From: Caenorhabditis remanei
Lineage: Eukaryota > Nematoda > Chromadorea > Rhabditida > Rhabditidae
Direction of reading: 5' to 3'
Assembly: GCF_010183535.1 (NCBI RefSeq)
Contig: NC_071331.1
Location: 13,206,001-13,270,000, forward strand
DNA length: 64,000 nt
The position numbers and the translations under genes are program-made. Below, piece by piece: positions 24,535 to 37,596 of this stretch; position 1 is the stretch's first letter; every line of letters starts with the position of its first letter. The notes under the pieces were generated by a model, which ran no database searches, was not told the DNA's origin, and saw nothing but the letters and a program-made list of their open reading frames with translations.

Positions 24535-26133
24535 ATGCGAATCCGTATAAAGTTTTTAACTTTTTTAATCGGTTTTTTGGTGTTTCTGCCACTTTTTTGT
24601 TTCTACATTGGAAACTTTTTGTCGACAAATGAGGATGACTATCTGGACGAGGAGTACGGTAGGTGGGACGGAAATTTGACAGCTTAGTGGGCGAGATAAT
24701 AAGAAAAGTCTGAAAAGAAGATAGAGTAAATTGTCTGGAAATTGAATTTTCAGAAGTCTTGACACCAGTTGAACTCGACAGTTCAGAACAAACTACCACG
24801 AAACTCCCTTCTAGAGAAAAATCGCAATTCAATGGAATCATTTCTCAATCAGTTCTTCTTGGGTACTCAAATGCAGACAAATTGACGATATTTTCTGCTT
24901 ATTCTGGATCCAATGGAATTACAGTAATCCTTTCTTCTTATGGATACTTGAAGTAGGTTCCGATGAATTCTCAAAATGCAAAAACCCTCTCTGAGAACTC
25001 TTTTTTCTATTCCAGCCGTCGTGTCTACTGTCGCTTATTCGATAGAAATAAGAAAGAAATCTATCAAAAAGCCGTATCAGTATTCCCCGAATTCACAATA
25101 AAGTGCTCTGAAAGTTCTTCTCTTCAACCTGAGTTCGTTGCTGTTACAATAAACAAAAAGGATGTTCCTGAGAATATAAAAAAGATTTCTATAGAAACAA
25201 CAAGTCAAAACAAGAGAGAGTTTACGGTCTGTCTAGCTCCACTGTTCGGAGAATCTCCAAAGATTCTGATGTTGATTGAGTTCATCGAATATTATAAACT
25301 TCAGGTATGTTTCGAAGATCAGTTTTAATTTTCGATTAAAAAAAATTTCAGGGTGCAGACTCTTTTCTGATATACTCATACAATATCTCTGGGGAGACAG
25401 AGAAACTTCTGAAGTTCTACAAGAACTCATTGACAAATCTCGACGTCATCCGAATTGGGAACGAAACTAAATGCCTGAATCGTCATAGATGTCGTCATGA
25501 AATGCAGTTACAAGTAATAAAGAAATTCATGATTCTCTGTAATTATTAGAATTCAGGATTGCATATTTCGAAGCCAAAACCGTGCGAAATGGGTGGCTAC
25601 TGTAGATTTGGATGAGAGAATCATGTCAATTAAAGATGACTTAACGTTGGTAGACTTCATAAGGTATAATGAACGAAACCTAGGTTATAAGTATTTCTTT
25701 TATTTTTAGAACCTTCGACGATCCGAAGATCTCGGAGCTTCGTTTCCGATGTCAATGGACTCTCCGTTATTCTGAAATCCCTCAAGGACCCCCTCAAATT
25801 GACAATCTTCCAATGATCATCTGGCATAATACAAGCCACGTCGCCCCACAAAATCATACGACGAAATCAATTGTTCGACCCGAAAATGTCGATTCAATGG
25901 GTGTTCATGGTGTACAAAAGTTTCGAAATTCGAAACTTATTGTGAAATTAATAGATCCGGATGTGGCAGTTGTCAGGCATTATCGATTTGTCAAAGGATG
26001 GAGTTTCTTCCTAAAAGAGGCTGAATCATTTGGGAAATTCTTTGAATTTAATTTATCTCCTGGTCTGTCTAGTCTCATTGTTGAACGAGTTGTAAGAGTT
26101 ATTGCTGAACTTCCAAGTTTTACGGGTTTATAA
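24535..26133 (+). CDS. Glycosyltransferase family 92 (DUF23) type II membrane protein
   Basis: The start at 24535 gives a short basic cytoplasmic end and a signal anchor (LTFLIGFLVFLPLFCFYIG), then a lumenal stem and catalytic domain, about 480 residues in total. Family 92 hallmarks are visible in order: FTVCLAPLFGESPKILMLIE, FIEYYKLQGADSFLIY, WVATVDLDERI (the acidic DxD-like nucleotide-sugar site) and VVRHYRF. C. elegans GALT-1, of this family, adds galactose to core fucose on N-glycans; the substrate here is unknown. Several NxS/T sites suggest that the protein itself is glycosylated in the Golgi. A poly(A) signal AATAAA lies at 26189. It sits between the DZIP1-like gene and ddi-1 on one strand; the gaps (217 and 612 bp) are wider than usual for an SL2 operon. 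Confidence 0.88.
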
Positions 26134-26745
26134 ATGCTTTTTTTATCTGTCAGATTTATTTTCGGTTTTGATCCATTTTACGAGAATCAATAAAACATTG
26201 ATTTATTTTTCTTTAGAATGATGAGCATCCAAGGATGCCCAGAAGGAATTTTCTACGAGGTTCCGCAGTTCCACTCGATCGATCTGCGTTCCCGCCCTTT
26301 TTTTCTTTGCCAGATGTCGACGGAACCCAGAAACAGAGAATCATTCTTCCAATGCAACCCTCCTGAACAGGTCGGCCTTCTCAGACCTGCAAATTTCCTC
26401 AATTTTCCTTGCGTGTTCAATAGAGCGAAGATACTGACCCCTCCGTTTAACAAAATTTTGTCATTGTTTTGCACCTTTGTCGTACTTGCTCACGGGTTTT
26501 CCTCAGTTTTGAAATAGTTTTTACACTTTTGACATTTCATATGACTCGAAAAGTCTAGAATTCGGGAGATCTCTGCTTTTAATACAACATTTAACTCGCT
26601 GAACTGAGCAAACTGTTGCTTTCCCACAGCCGTAGTCACAGATCTACCTATCTTCCTCATCTCCTCGTATTCTTTGGCTCTCGCTGTTTTTACACTGCGT
26701 TCTTCTGTGAATCAATATATTTGAAATCAATACGCATTATTTCAG
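26134..26745. other. Intergenic, likely ddi-1 promoter
   Basis: It holds the GT92 3' end and a relatively GC-rich stretch. An open frame at 26218-26517 has no recognisable domain. The region ends in TTATTTCAG directly before the ddi-1 ATG. Confidence 0.4.
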
Positions 26746-28229
26746 ATGTCATTTCAACTGAGTGTGGCTGTCAACGACGCACCATTCCAAAAGAAGAATG
26801 TTACACCAAATACAACGGTTTGTTTCCAGAATAAAGAAAAACTCTTACGAAATGCAGATTTACAGATCGGCGAGCTTAATAATGACGCTATATTAGTCTG
26901 GAAGGATACTGCGATCGTCTACGATGTGACTTCCGAAACAAATGAATTTGGCCCAGCTACGACCATGCAGGTGTGTGATTTTGAAGTTAATTTAACATGA
27001 ATCTTGGTTCAAAGTTTTATTCTCAATAATCAATAATTTATATTTTACAGCAACTTGGTGTAACATCTCTCTCGGTGCTTTACATTTACACAACTGCTTT
27101 CCCTTGCCCTTCTGGAGATCTCCGGTCGATCGTCCCCGCTCAGATCCGTTTGATTAGCCAATTCGCTTCAGCTGCGTCCAGTCTCTTCAATCAAAAAGGA
27201 ACTACCGCTGCTGCTCCGGCACCTCAGCGAGCTCAGAGGCCCGAAGCTACTGCGGGCAGCGCCGAGGATGAGGATGAAGGAATGAAATCAATCTTTTCTC
27301 GGAAAATTTTAGACAGTCCGGCACTACTCAAGGGTATCACGGAAACCATGTTCTTCCAACTGAAGAATGACCCACAAGGGTTGGCGCGCCGGCTTCCGGA
27401 GCTCGTAGAAAGGTTTTTCGAGAACAAAGACCAAACTTACAGTAAGTGACATATCGTTATTGAACATATAATCTTTTCTTATTTTTCAGAAGAATTCGAG
27501 GCGTTCTTCCGCTTATTCATTGAAGAAGAAGTTCACAAAGAAGAAATTATCAAGAACAACCCAAATTCTGCCGAAGCGAAAATGTTTTTAGAAGCAAAAC
27601 GGAATAAAGAACTAATTAATGAGCAATACTTACATGTTAGTTTTAGAAAGATTGGTACGTGTTGAGAATTAATTGATTCAATTTTTCAGAGTATGACTCA
27701 TCACCCCGAAGATCAGGTCCCTGTCACTATGCTCTACATCAACTTGACCATAAACGGTGTACCAGTGAAAGCATTCATCGACTCAGGAGCTCAAAAGTCG
27801 ATAATGTCTATGGCATGTGCTGAACGTTGCAATCTCAATGGTTTGATTGATCGCCGTTTCCAATCGATGGCCCGAGGAGTTGGAGGAACCGAAAAAATTG
27901 AAGGAAAGATTCATTTATGTGATGTAAGAGTGGAGGACGCTCACTTCTCATGTCCTTTCGAAGTGATGAATCGTCGTGAAATGGATTTACTTATTGGACT
28001 CAATGTTCTCCGCAAGCACGCATGCTGCATTAATCTAAAAACTCAAAGGTAAGTCAAACGAAACTAAATTCGAACTTTGTTACTAAAGCTATTTTTTTTT
28101 AGATTGGAATTCGGAAATGGTACTTCGACACCATTTCTCCAATCATTCGAAATTGACACACATCTCAAGGAAATCATGGCACTTCCAGAAGAAGAGATGC
28201 ACGTTGATGAGGAAGGAACTTCTTCATAA
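26746..28229 (+). CDS. ddi-1: DDI1-type retroviral-fold aspartic protease
   Basis: The ATG at 26746 follows TTATTTCAG directly. An N-terminal ubiquitin-like region (about residues 1-85, MSFQLSVAVNDAPFQ onwards) leads into an acidic, alanine-rich linker. The helical DDI region follows (LLKGITETMFFQLKNDP, then EEEVHKEEIIKNNPNSAEAK). The protease domain contains VPVTMLYINLTINGVPV, the catalytic AFIDSGAQKSIMS and the closing DLLIGLNVLRKHAC. DSGA is normal for DDI1, where other retropepsins often have DTGA. No C-terminal UBA domain is visible. DDI1 proteins cleave heavily ubiquitinated clients; in C. elegans DDI-1 activates SKN-1A when the proteasome fails. The gene symbol rests on family and neighbourhood, not on a search. 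Confidence 0.93.
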
Positions 28230-28553
28230 TTTGAAACACTTCGTGTAAATAATCTGAATATAATTATTCATTTCATGAAACCTCTCAAAGTTTAATGTGA
28301 CCTTTAATCAAACATTTCGAAAATCTCACTACTTGTATTTTTCTCTTTGAATCATTTAAAATGCCCCAATTTATTGAATCTCTGTCCTACAGAAATAAAA
28401 CTTCTTGTTTTCTACACATCACCGACCCGTTTAATCCTGTTCCCACGGCAACCACCACCTGTGATGTTACCAGGACATATCTCTTATTTCATTTCCTTCT
28501 ATTTTTCTTCTCGTTTATTGGTTTCCTCATTTGTTTTATCAGATCTAGAGACA
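28230..28553. other. Short intergenic stretch
   Basis: The 324 bp between ddi-1 and the aldo-keto reductase contain the ddi-1 3' end and a pyrimidine-rich segment before the next ATG. This is too wide for a typical SL2 operon gap. Confidence 0.4.
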
Positions 28554-29783
28554 ATGGCTCCGAAATTTGAGCTCAGAAATGGACAAAAAATGCCGAAACT
28601 AGCGCTTGGAACGTATCTCTCCCACGGACAAGATGTACTTTTTTATCTTCACAACTGCACTTCATATACTTTATTTTTAGCTGTTCAATGTTGTCGATAA
28701 AGCTCTTTCAGTCGGATATCGTAGTTTTGATACCGCGAAATACTATGAAAACGAGAAAGAGTTGGGCGATGCATTGAAGGTATTCTATCTGAATAAAAAC
28801 TGTTCAATATTCAATTTTTCTTATATCAGGAGCTTCTGCCACGTTATGATCTGAAAATTGAAGACGTCTTCATAACTACAAAAATCTTCCCGTATTCTGG
28901 AGAAAACGCTCTCGAATTGATGACTAAAGACATCAATCAATCATTGGAAAATCTCGGAAGACAGTATGTTGGCGATGGTTGGGTTATGCTAGCCAAATTT
29001 TTTTTCCAGATACTTGGATTTGGTTCTCATTCATTATCCCCGTCCTCTTGACTCCGGAGATAAGGATTCTCGAAATGCAATGTATCGCAAGGAATCTTGG
29101 CTTGCGTTGGAGAAGTTGCATGGTTTTAAATTCTGATTAGTTTTGCAAAGTTGATAACGCTGTATTTTAAGCCGACAGCAAAGTCCTCTCCATTGGGGTT
29201 TCGAACTACGAGATCTGTCACATCGAAGAAATGCGTGATTATCTCACCATCGACCCGGCGGTCAATCAAGTCGAGTATCATCCGCATTTTCAACGCAAAG
29301 AGCTTCGTGAATACTGTCAGATCAACAATATTCTCTTTCAGGTAACATAAGTACGTGCCTTGTGACTAAATTTCAGCACTACGTTTTACAGGCGTTCTCT
29401 CCACTCGGTCGTGGAAACAAAACACTCCTGAACGACAGCACAATGGTTCGAATCGCAAACACTCATCAGACAAGTGTGGCGGTGAGCGGAAGAGGATGAT
29501 CTATGTCTAATCAATTGTATATTTTCAGGTTATCATCTTGGCTTGGATCATGCGGGGTAAAAACGGTGTTGTGGCTAAAACGACAAGTGGCGACAGAGCC
29601 GGTGAAAATTTCAAGGTAGGTTTTAAAGAGATTTGAGGAGCAATCGTACTCAAAAACTAATTTTCATTTCATTGAACTTTACAGAGCGTCACCTTGAAGC
29701 TCACTGACGATGAATTCGCAAGAATCAATGAGTTGGATCTTGCCACGCCGTACGTCGAGGACCGAGGATGGGAAGTGCTCTGA
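28554..29783 (+). CDS. Aldo-keto reductase
   Basis: The protein has about 290 residues in eight or so exons and starts MAPKFELRNGQKMPKLALGT, a normal AKR N-terminus. The catalytic tetrad can be read: Asp and Tyr in GYRSFDTAKYYENE, Lys in VFITTKIFP and His in LVLIHYPRP. Further markers are SIGVSNYEI, VNQVEYHPHFQ and QAFSPLGRG. The cofactor region near the C-terminus (VVAKTTSGDRAGENFK) replaces the common IPKS-type motif, so NADPH preference is uncertain. AKRs reduce aldehydes and ketones in the cytosol; the substrate here is unknown. The end (YVEDRGWEVL) is shorter than in many family members. Confidence 0.9.
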
Positions 29784-32700
29784 AGCTTCAACATACTGCC
29801 CTCTCAATCACATTTCAGTTTCATACATTCCTTTTGAAATCTCAGGTTTTATTTTGTTTTACGAATCTCTATATTTGAGCTTATCTTTTCATATTCATAA
29901 AGCACAGTATGTCAGATGCATTTTACGTTGATTCATAATTCATTCATTGCGAGAAACACACAATTTCTTTGAGCACTTTGTCTGAATTTTCGGTTATGAA
30001 ACGTCAAGGACTAATCCGCAAATATGGATAGACGTCTTGAATTTGATCCTCATCAATTATGAGTCTTTTTCCCAAGAGTTGAAATATGATATCTGGAACG
30101 AAGAGTTCGATTCCTAATGTCAGCAATTTATTTAAAAGTATGAGAAAATATATTTCGAAATTTGGGAAAATCTGAACATTTTATATCCAATCATCATTTT
30201 CTCCCTCTTCATAAAATAATTCCATTGCAATTTCCTACAATTATCCCTCTCATTTTTTGACAGCTGACCAAACAGGACCGGAAAAAGAGCAAAAATGTGT
30301 TTATTTCGAGAGTGGAATGTTCTTTTTGTTCTTCACCACCAAAAGAAGCTTCTCTCCCAATTTTCCGTCTTGGTAAACCCGAAAAATGGACCAAAGAGTA
30401 GGCGGAAGTGATCGAAAATTACTTTATTCTCCGCACCCATTGTTCTTTTGTGATATATTCCCAATTTTCGGTGCCCAGCAGTTTTAGGAACGATTTCAGT
30501 TTTCTTTCTCTATAGAAATTCTAAGAAAGAAACGGGAAATTTTGGATCGAAACGGAAGTAATCGAGAAAATATTGTTTTGAACTTTCGGAAAAGCTTGAG
30601 CCTCGAGCTTTGTTCAGAGTTCAGACAAAAAAGTTCAAAATTTTGATTTGGTTCAGAATATGATCTCAATCAAGAAAGAGATCGAACGGATTGTAAAATA
30701 TATACTTCTATCAAATCGAGGAATTTGATTTCAAGGTTTCAGATAAACCAGGGAGATACTTCAATTACTAAAAATGTCAGTAACAACCACGGAAAATTTA
30801 TTGGATTGAATACATTTGGCTGAAATGGAAACAGATTTCATGTCGTGAAAATACCGTTTCAGACGAAAAAAAATCGGTATCTTCTTGCTTGTACGAGAAG
30901 TTACAAGATGCAATTACGAGAAATAATACAAACATTCGGAGATCTACTTTCAGAACCTCTCTTCATTTGATCTATATTCATCTCGAAATTCGGTGAATAT
31001 CTCCGTTCCTGAAACCATAAATTTTTCCGACCGAGTCAAAAAACAACTCAATGTGCGTCATATATCTAAAAATATCTCTCCGTTTTCGAGAACCTATAAA
31101 ATATAGCTACTTTCCTGTTTTCTCAGATGTCTTCTTCTTCTTCTTGTTTCAGGTTCTTTTCAGTACTTTCTCTAAATTGGAATTCATGTCATTCATTCTA
31201 TTTTATGGCCAACATCTCTTCTATTTTCGAGACTTCATCAGTCCCTTTTCCGTTCATTTCTTTTATTTTGCACACCCATCAAAACCACTTTTTTCTCCTT
31301 TTACATCTCTTCATTTTTCTGATTAATTCCGCGTGAAAGCTCCTTTTTCTCCTCTTTTTATTCGTTGTATTCCTCGCGAATTTTAGTAGTTCCATGAATA
31401 TTGAATCGACTTTTTCATCCGTTTTTTTTGGATTTTTATTTTTCCTGGTTCACTTGTGTCGTTCCTCTCGACGGAAAGTGTAGGAGGTCATGGGATTCAG
31501 ATGAAAGTCAAAGTGAAAGGAAATAAAATGAAGGAATAAGAAAAAAGAGACTTTCGGTCTCAAAAACTCATTGATCCGAATAATTTCGAGTTGGCGAGTC
31601 ATAAGTCTCAGACATTTTTTGACCTGGATTCATGACCTTTTTTGAACTTTTGTGGGAGTTTCTTCCGGAGGAAAATGATTGGATACTTCCTTGAATTATT
31701 CACAAAGTTCAGGAGGAGATTGCTGGAATTCTTTTTGGGTGAGGTGTGCGAAACTTGAGAATTTCATTTGTTCCGTGGTCAAAGTGAAATTCTCGATTTT
31801 TCCGCAGGAGTGCTGTTACACAATTATCCGGAATTAGAACTCATTTTATTGTGAATCAAAGTACCCTCATATCTCAGACCATTCAGAAGATCCCAATACA
31901 GTAGCCTTAGAGCCCACTGTCAAAAATGTTCTGATTTCTAAAAAATTATAGTACTGTTAGAGCTGATCTTAGTGACCATATACATTTGGAACATTTTTTT
32001 TTGAAACTCATTGATCATTACAGAATCTTTAATTATTTTTCATACTCCTCATAAATCGCACATACATATGAGACTGTGAGAAAATTGTTTATTGCTGTGC
32101 TTCAAAAAATTAAAGCATATCAAGACAACGAAGTGCTTCAAAAAGTGAGTCTTGTAATTTCAATTTTGCCTAAAATAATTCTAAATCTGATTCCGCGTCT
32201 TGTACTTGTTTGATGTCCATTCAGTTTGACTACATTTTCTGCTCTTTTGGTCAGATTTCTGATTTCATCTCGATGAAATTCCAGCTTTAGAGACGAGAAG
32301 TTGACTCGTTTACGAGTTTTTTGAAGCATTATGTTAGAACTTCTTTTGTCACGACGTTTCTAGTAATCTGGAGCACGACTTGCTCATTTTATCTGAGAAC
32401 GAGATCAAGTGGAAACTACAGTAATCTCAAAAGAACAATGTGTTCATTTCCTGTTTCCAACTTCCTTGAACCCTTGTTTACTTTCTCTTTATATTCTACA
32501 TTTCTTTTCCATTTTCTTTATTCTATTAACAATGGAACAAGAGACAAAGACAGATCCTTTTAGATCCCTCTTCATCCAGAAGCCTCAACAAAAAACATTT
32601 TTTTTTTCTTCTACTTTCTTAGTTCTTTTCTGTCTTTTCACATAAATAATTCGAATGGAAAATGTTTCAACATTCTACACAAAAAAGTTTTTCACTCTCT

Positions 32701-33035
32701 CTCTCCCTCTTTCCCTCTATTGCTTTAATAGGTCGTCGGGGTGCAGCTCCAAAAATGGGCGGAGTCTCCTCTTCTGTGCTCCATTCCATTTTTCCTACTC
32801 CCCTCTCTGTCTCCATAGCTTCTTCCCTCCCCGCATCCATCCTTCTTCTTTTCTTTCTCGTGTCCCCACCCCGTTTCGTCAAGTGCTCATTTTGGAGGTC
32901 CTACACAACCAGCTGTGCTCTTTTTGCCCCCGGTGAAGCTGCTACTACTGCTCGACGAGCTTTTGAAGAAGTCAGTTTCCACGTCATCACGCTTCGGTGA
33001 AGAATCCGAAACAAGGAAATACTACAGCTACTATT
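29784..33035. other. Gene-poor region
   Basis: About 3.2 kb with no supported gene. It contains the AKR 3' end, GAAA/TTTC-rich tracts and T-rich, pyrimidine-rich tracts. A minus-strand frame at 32138-32329 looks slightly protein-like but has no domain or splice support. Confidence 0.4.
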
Positions 33036-36000
33036 ATGGGCACTCTCAGGTATGCCATCTTCTTTTTTGAAACTTTGAGAATTTGTTAGAAGGGAAAGAG
33101 GAAAATAACGAAATAGTGAGGGGTTGCATTGATAATGGTATGAGCAAGAACAAATGAGTGAGTGTCTCAATGATTTATGGTTTCCTTAAAAAGAGATCTG
33201 TCATAGTTTCATATAGATCAGAATATTTAGAAAAAAGTGAAGTATCTTTCATGGTCTGAATGGCAAAGAAAATGTCTGGATGCTTTATGTTTTTTGTGAA
33301 ACCGTAACACGAGATTACGAAAAACTTTAAAATGTCCATTTTCATAGATTAATTCTGATAAAACGCTGTTGCTCTAGTTAATCACAAGTGTTTTGAGTCA
33401 AATCATTGATAGGCCTCGTATCGTCTTATGACTGAACCGGCTACTTTACATTCTCCTAGATCAGTTGGTTACGTTTTCGAACCAATTAGCATTGAGCCAG
33501 GCGATCAAATCAATGACACGTCAAACCAGTTTACAAAGAATGTTTCTTTTGAACCTTCTGTTATTATTTAAGTTTTTAGTGCTGATCTCTACCAATATCT
33601 ATAACGTCTCGAAGACTGTTGAACACTCTTTACATACGATTTTTATAATTACAATAGAGAATTTATTCTCGGTTTCTAGAATTCTTCATCAGGTTTAAAA
33701 TTTCACTGGAAATTAATTTCTTTTCGATTTTTGGTATACCGAATCTCTCAAATCTTTTCAGATTGTAAATCAGAATCAGAATATCATTCCCAAATCATTT
33801 GAGACTCTTTCTTGTCCCTATTTTCTCCCGATATAAGTGCATTATATCTGTCCATTTTGTGCCCTAGACTTCCATCTGTCCATGTGACAAATTTCTATTT
33901 CTCTCCTTTTAGGAAAAGCGATTTAATAAAATTTACTTCCGCTGACACAATTCCGAAATTCGGTCTCTTTTTCTTTTCTCACTCAAGGTCCGTTTCCCCT
34001 CTTCCCGTAAATTGCCTTTATTATGTGCATTTTGGAAGAAAAATTTGAGAAAAGTTCTCGAGAAGTTGCCGTGGAAATGGGACTTTTCTCTATATAAGTG
34101 CACCTTTTTATGTGATTTCTTCCCGTTTTCTTTGACGTGGACAATATGACAAAAGGAGTGAAAAAGGGAAAGGGAGCAGAGAAGGTACGTAGAAGACCTA
34201 TGGACTTTCGACGAAGCAAAAAAGAAGAAAAAGAATAATTGCACTAGGAAATGAACAATTTTCTTTTCTCAAGGTCTTTCTCTGCAGAACGGAGTTAACT
34301 ACGAATTTCCGAGTCATTTTAGGGGAAAGGAGATAAGAAAATAGAGGAAAGATGTCACAGAATAGTTTCTCGGGGACACCTTGATCATTTGTGCGTGGCA
34401 TCAGGAACTGTACCGACTGTGCCAAACTATAGCAACAAAGAATTCACTTCGCACCTGAAGTTTAAATAGATGTGTTTTCTCGGAAACCTCAGAAATCTCA
34501 GAATTCCTTGGCCTGTCTCGTCTCGTTTGCACTTTGAAACACATTCCAAAACGAGCTCATCCTTCAAAATGAAACATCTCAGGTTGATGTCATCTGTCTC
34601 TTTTTTGAAACTCCTTGTTTTATTTTTGGATTTTCCTTGCTTTAACTTTCTTCTTCTTTCTTCTTCTTTCTTCTTCTTTTTTCCGGATAAGAGCCACCCA
34701 AATAAGCGTCATTTTTGGAGAAACGAAGCCAACGGAAAACGGGGAAAAGAGAGAGAGAAACCTCTCTTTTACATTGACTTCATGGTGAATCATGAATTTT
34801 TGTTCCGAAAAAGAGAAAACAGAGGAACGGAAGAGGAAAGCACTGATAATTAAATCAAAAATCATGCGAAGAAACTTCTTCTCGAGCTTTCTGAATTCTG
34901 GGCAGAGCAAATAAGAATCAGAAGTGTCTGGAAGGTTTAGGAGGGAAAATGTGACATTTAGAGGGGCATAGTTAACCGAGGGGTCCGAACTCATAACTGG
35001 ATGCTCACGGTGCAAATGCATAACCGACTGAGGAGCCACGCAGATCAAAGTGATTTTGATTTCAGAGCAGAACAGTATCTTTCTTACCATTCGCTCGTCC
35101 ACTCTCCTGTAAAATGTTAAATCTATACCACCAAAGCAAGAATAATTTCGTGTTTTTAAAAAATATTCTTGTACATCTGATCTTCGCTCCATTTCCTTAT
35201 TTCTTCCTGAAATTCATCTCTTCTTTTTCTTTTTTTCACATTTCCGTTGAGAATACATTAATCTCATCCACAAAAACAACTCTCGTTCTGTATAATTAAA
35301 TTGTGAAGAAGAACCAACAAAAAAAAAACAAATATCCTGAGAAATGGACAAGAAAATTATGTACATGAGATCTCGGATCTCTCTCTTTCTTTTTCATTTT
35401 CTCATCACTCATATCCGTGTTCCGCCGTGTTTCTGGGTGTGAGTCGAGGCTTTCGGAACTGGCAAAATGTGAAATTGAAAAATTGGTTGACTCGAAGAAA
35501 AAAGGGACTTCCATATGAAAGATTGAAATTTGAGGAGCCAAAAGGAGACACATATTCGAAAAGCAAAGAGTGGTGAAGGGAGGAAAAAAAGAGTGAAAAC
35601 TGAGAAGTTTTCGTGGGATGAAGAAGGAACAAGAGGGAAATGATGTGAGAATTGAAGGGAGAAAATATGAAAGACAAAAAGGTCTTTGAAACATTTTCAA
35701 AGTGGAAATCAGAATTTGAAAAGGGTTAGTTGATTGAGTTATGAGGAGGGATACTGTGATTGGTATATTCAAACTGAAGACCCGAACGGGTTCTTTCAGC
35801 GTGACACAGTCGTTAGCATTTTCAGCTCTAGCTTCATCTTTCCGAGGCAAACCTGCCTGTAAAGCGAATTCCCATAAGTTCCATATACACATTTTTGCAT
35901 TTTTTGTTCATACTTATAGAAGATTCTACCATAATCAGCACTTTAAGAGGTCTCCAGAAGTATATATTTCACATTTTCTCATTCATCAATTTCATAGTTT

Positions 36001-36746
36001 CTGCTCCTCCGTGCAGAAGTCTTCTTCTCATGGATTATGTCATCAATTTCTAACAAATTTCTCAATTGAAAGTGTCATTTCCAAATACTCTTTTCCTCTT
36101 TTTACTTGCCTTTTTGTCTCTTCTCCATTGTCTTTTTTCCTAAAAACAACATTTGCAATTGACACAATTTCCATAAGAAATAGTCTAACGAATCGAGAGA
36201 ATCCAGAGAAGAACTTTGAGCACTCATTCAATTGGCTCTAAAGCCCTTACACTCTCAAACTGAGGGGACCTTGGCCTTTCCATTTGAAATTTCAAGAACA
36301 AGTATGTCGAGATAGTACGAGAACGTGAGAGAATTAGACAAGAACACTAGAAAAAAAAAGAAAAATGGGTCCATAAACTGAAAGATTGATATCAATTTTG
36401 CAGAAACATTGGCCATCACATTGCCGTTTCCGTCCGAAGACTTCTCAAGTCACCGAGAAATAGTGTGTCGAAGATAAGACTGAACGGAAATTCTCGAGGA
36501 ACTTGTGGGACGCCCGAGTTGAAGTAGGTCAAATGACCAGTAGATAAACGAGCATAGGGAGAAGGCTCTAGTAGATATCAAGGGTACTTTTGAAGGCTTT
36601 TAATTGTAGAACTCAAGAATAATTACAGTAACCCTAATTATAAAATCTATTTTATTCTTTCCAGCACTCCCGATTCATCTCGCAGCGTTTCGTTCACGGA
36701 AGCTATCACTTGGCCGTATATCGATGAAGACATCATTGATGAATAA
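33036..36746 (+). CDS. Tiny predicted protein, three exons with a 3.35-kb intron
   Basis: I do not recognise this protein. Exons 33036-33049, 36404-36523 and 36665-36746 join in phase (AG|A, then AA|C) into a 71-residue protein. All sites are GT-AG, and the acceptors are TTTTGCAG and CTTTCCAG. The protein starts MGTLRNIGHHIAVSVRRLLK, has a basic middle (SPRNSVSKIRLNG) and ends with an acidic tail (TWPYIDEDIIDE). The two downstream exons look solid. The 14-bp first exon is the weakest part: the frame stays open upstream to about 32969, so other 5' exons may exist. The 3.35-kb intron is long for this genome and could hold regulatory elements. Confidence 0.55.
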
Positions 36747-37047
36747 TCTAATCTTCTCTTCTTTTTTTCTGAAATATTGTATCTGAAACCCATCGAACCC
36801 ACTTTTTGAATGTTCCCAATCTTATCTTTTTTCTTTTCTTGTTCCAATAATTTTTTGAATAGATGTACCGGTTTCTGCCGGTGTTTTTTCTTTTGATTTC
36901 TCCCTGTTTTCCCCCCATAACTTGTTCTCAAATTCCCATTTTTCTCTTTATCGTCATGACGACTTTTTCGTGTACATAAGTTTTTGGTTGGTCTCTCTCT
37001 CCCGTTTGGAAATGATTCAAATTGAAATTTCAAATGAATAAATGAAT
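36747..37047. other. 3' region of the tiny gene
   Basis: No exon is seen. A candidate AATAAA lies near 37035. The sequence is T-rich and borders the LTR-like segment. Confidence 0.35.
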
Positions 37048-37430
37048 TGTAAATACTCACAGGTGTGAATATCATACTCCAATTCTTCCGGAAAATATAA
37101 GTACCTGCCACCCGTTGCCCTACGCCCGCGGGCGCCAATCATTCTCACCCCCGAACCATTATATAAGGCTGAGCGCAAGCTCATTCGAGGTCGATCACCG
37201 TACCCCTAACTTGCTTTTCTTTTCTTATTTACTTACCCTTTGTTATCCCTTATTCCCCCGCGCAACTTCATCTGTAAGGCTGAAATGACTCACAATTAGC
37301 TTTGTAGGACTAGTTCCGGCTAGTATTACTGTTGAAACCTGTAGACTGACAAATTTTTTCGTCTGACCTACACCCAGGGAGCCAACTCCCGCCAATAAAT
37401 GGTTACGGTACAATTCGTACGCAAAGACAA
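37048..37430 (+). mobile_element. Possible solo LTR or retroelement promoter remnant
   Basis: The segment starts TGTAAATAC and is GC-richer than its surroundings. It has a TATA box (ATTATATAAGGC at about 37159) followed by a small hairpin (GAGCGCAAGCTC), and AATAAA about 230 bp later (about 37396). This order (promoter, transcribed part, poly(A) signal) is that of a long terminal repeat. I found no clear target duplication and no retroelement reading frames nearby. An unannotated non-coding RNA promoter is an alternative. Confidence 0.3.
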
Positions 37431-37596
37431 AAACACACGAAAACTTTCACTGAATTTCTCGATTTTTATTTGTCTACAATTGCAGTAAACAGATACGTTT
37501 ATACAGATACTTCAGTTTTAACATTCCTCTGAAACATTTCAAAATCCGTTTTTCTTTATTTGGTTTGGGCTCAAATTTGGGTGCTATAGTTTATGC

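Noticed and set aside
26218..26517. 99-codon frame between GT92 and ddi-1, with a box C-like ATGATGA near its start
   Set aside because: No protein domain, and no box D or terminal stem at the right distance for a C/D snoRNA.
32138..32329. Minus-strand 63-codon frame that looks slightly protein-like
   Set aside because: No start context, no exons to join and no recognisable family.
35296..35892. Minus-strand frame of 198 codons
   Set aside because: F/S-rich translation of purine tracts lying inside the long intron of the tiny gene; no domain.
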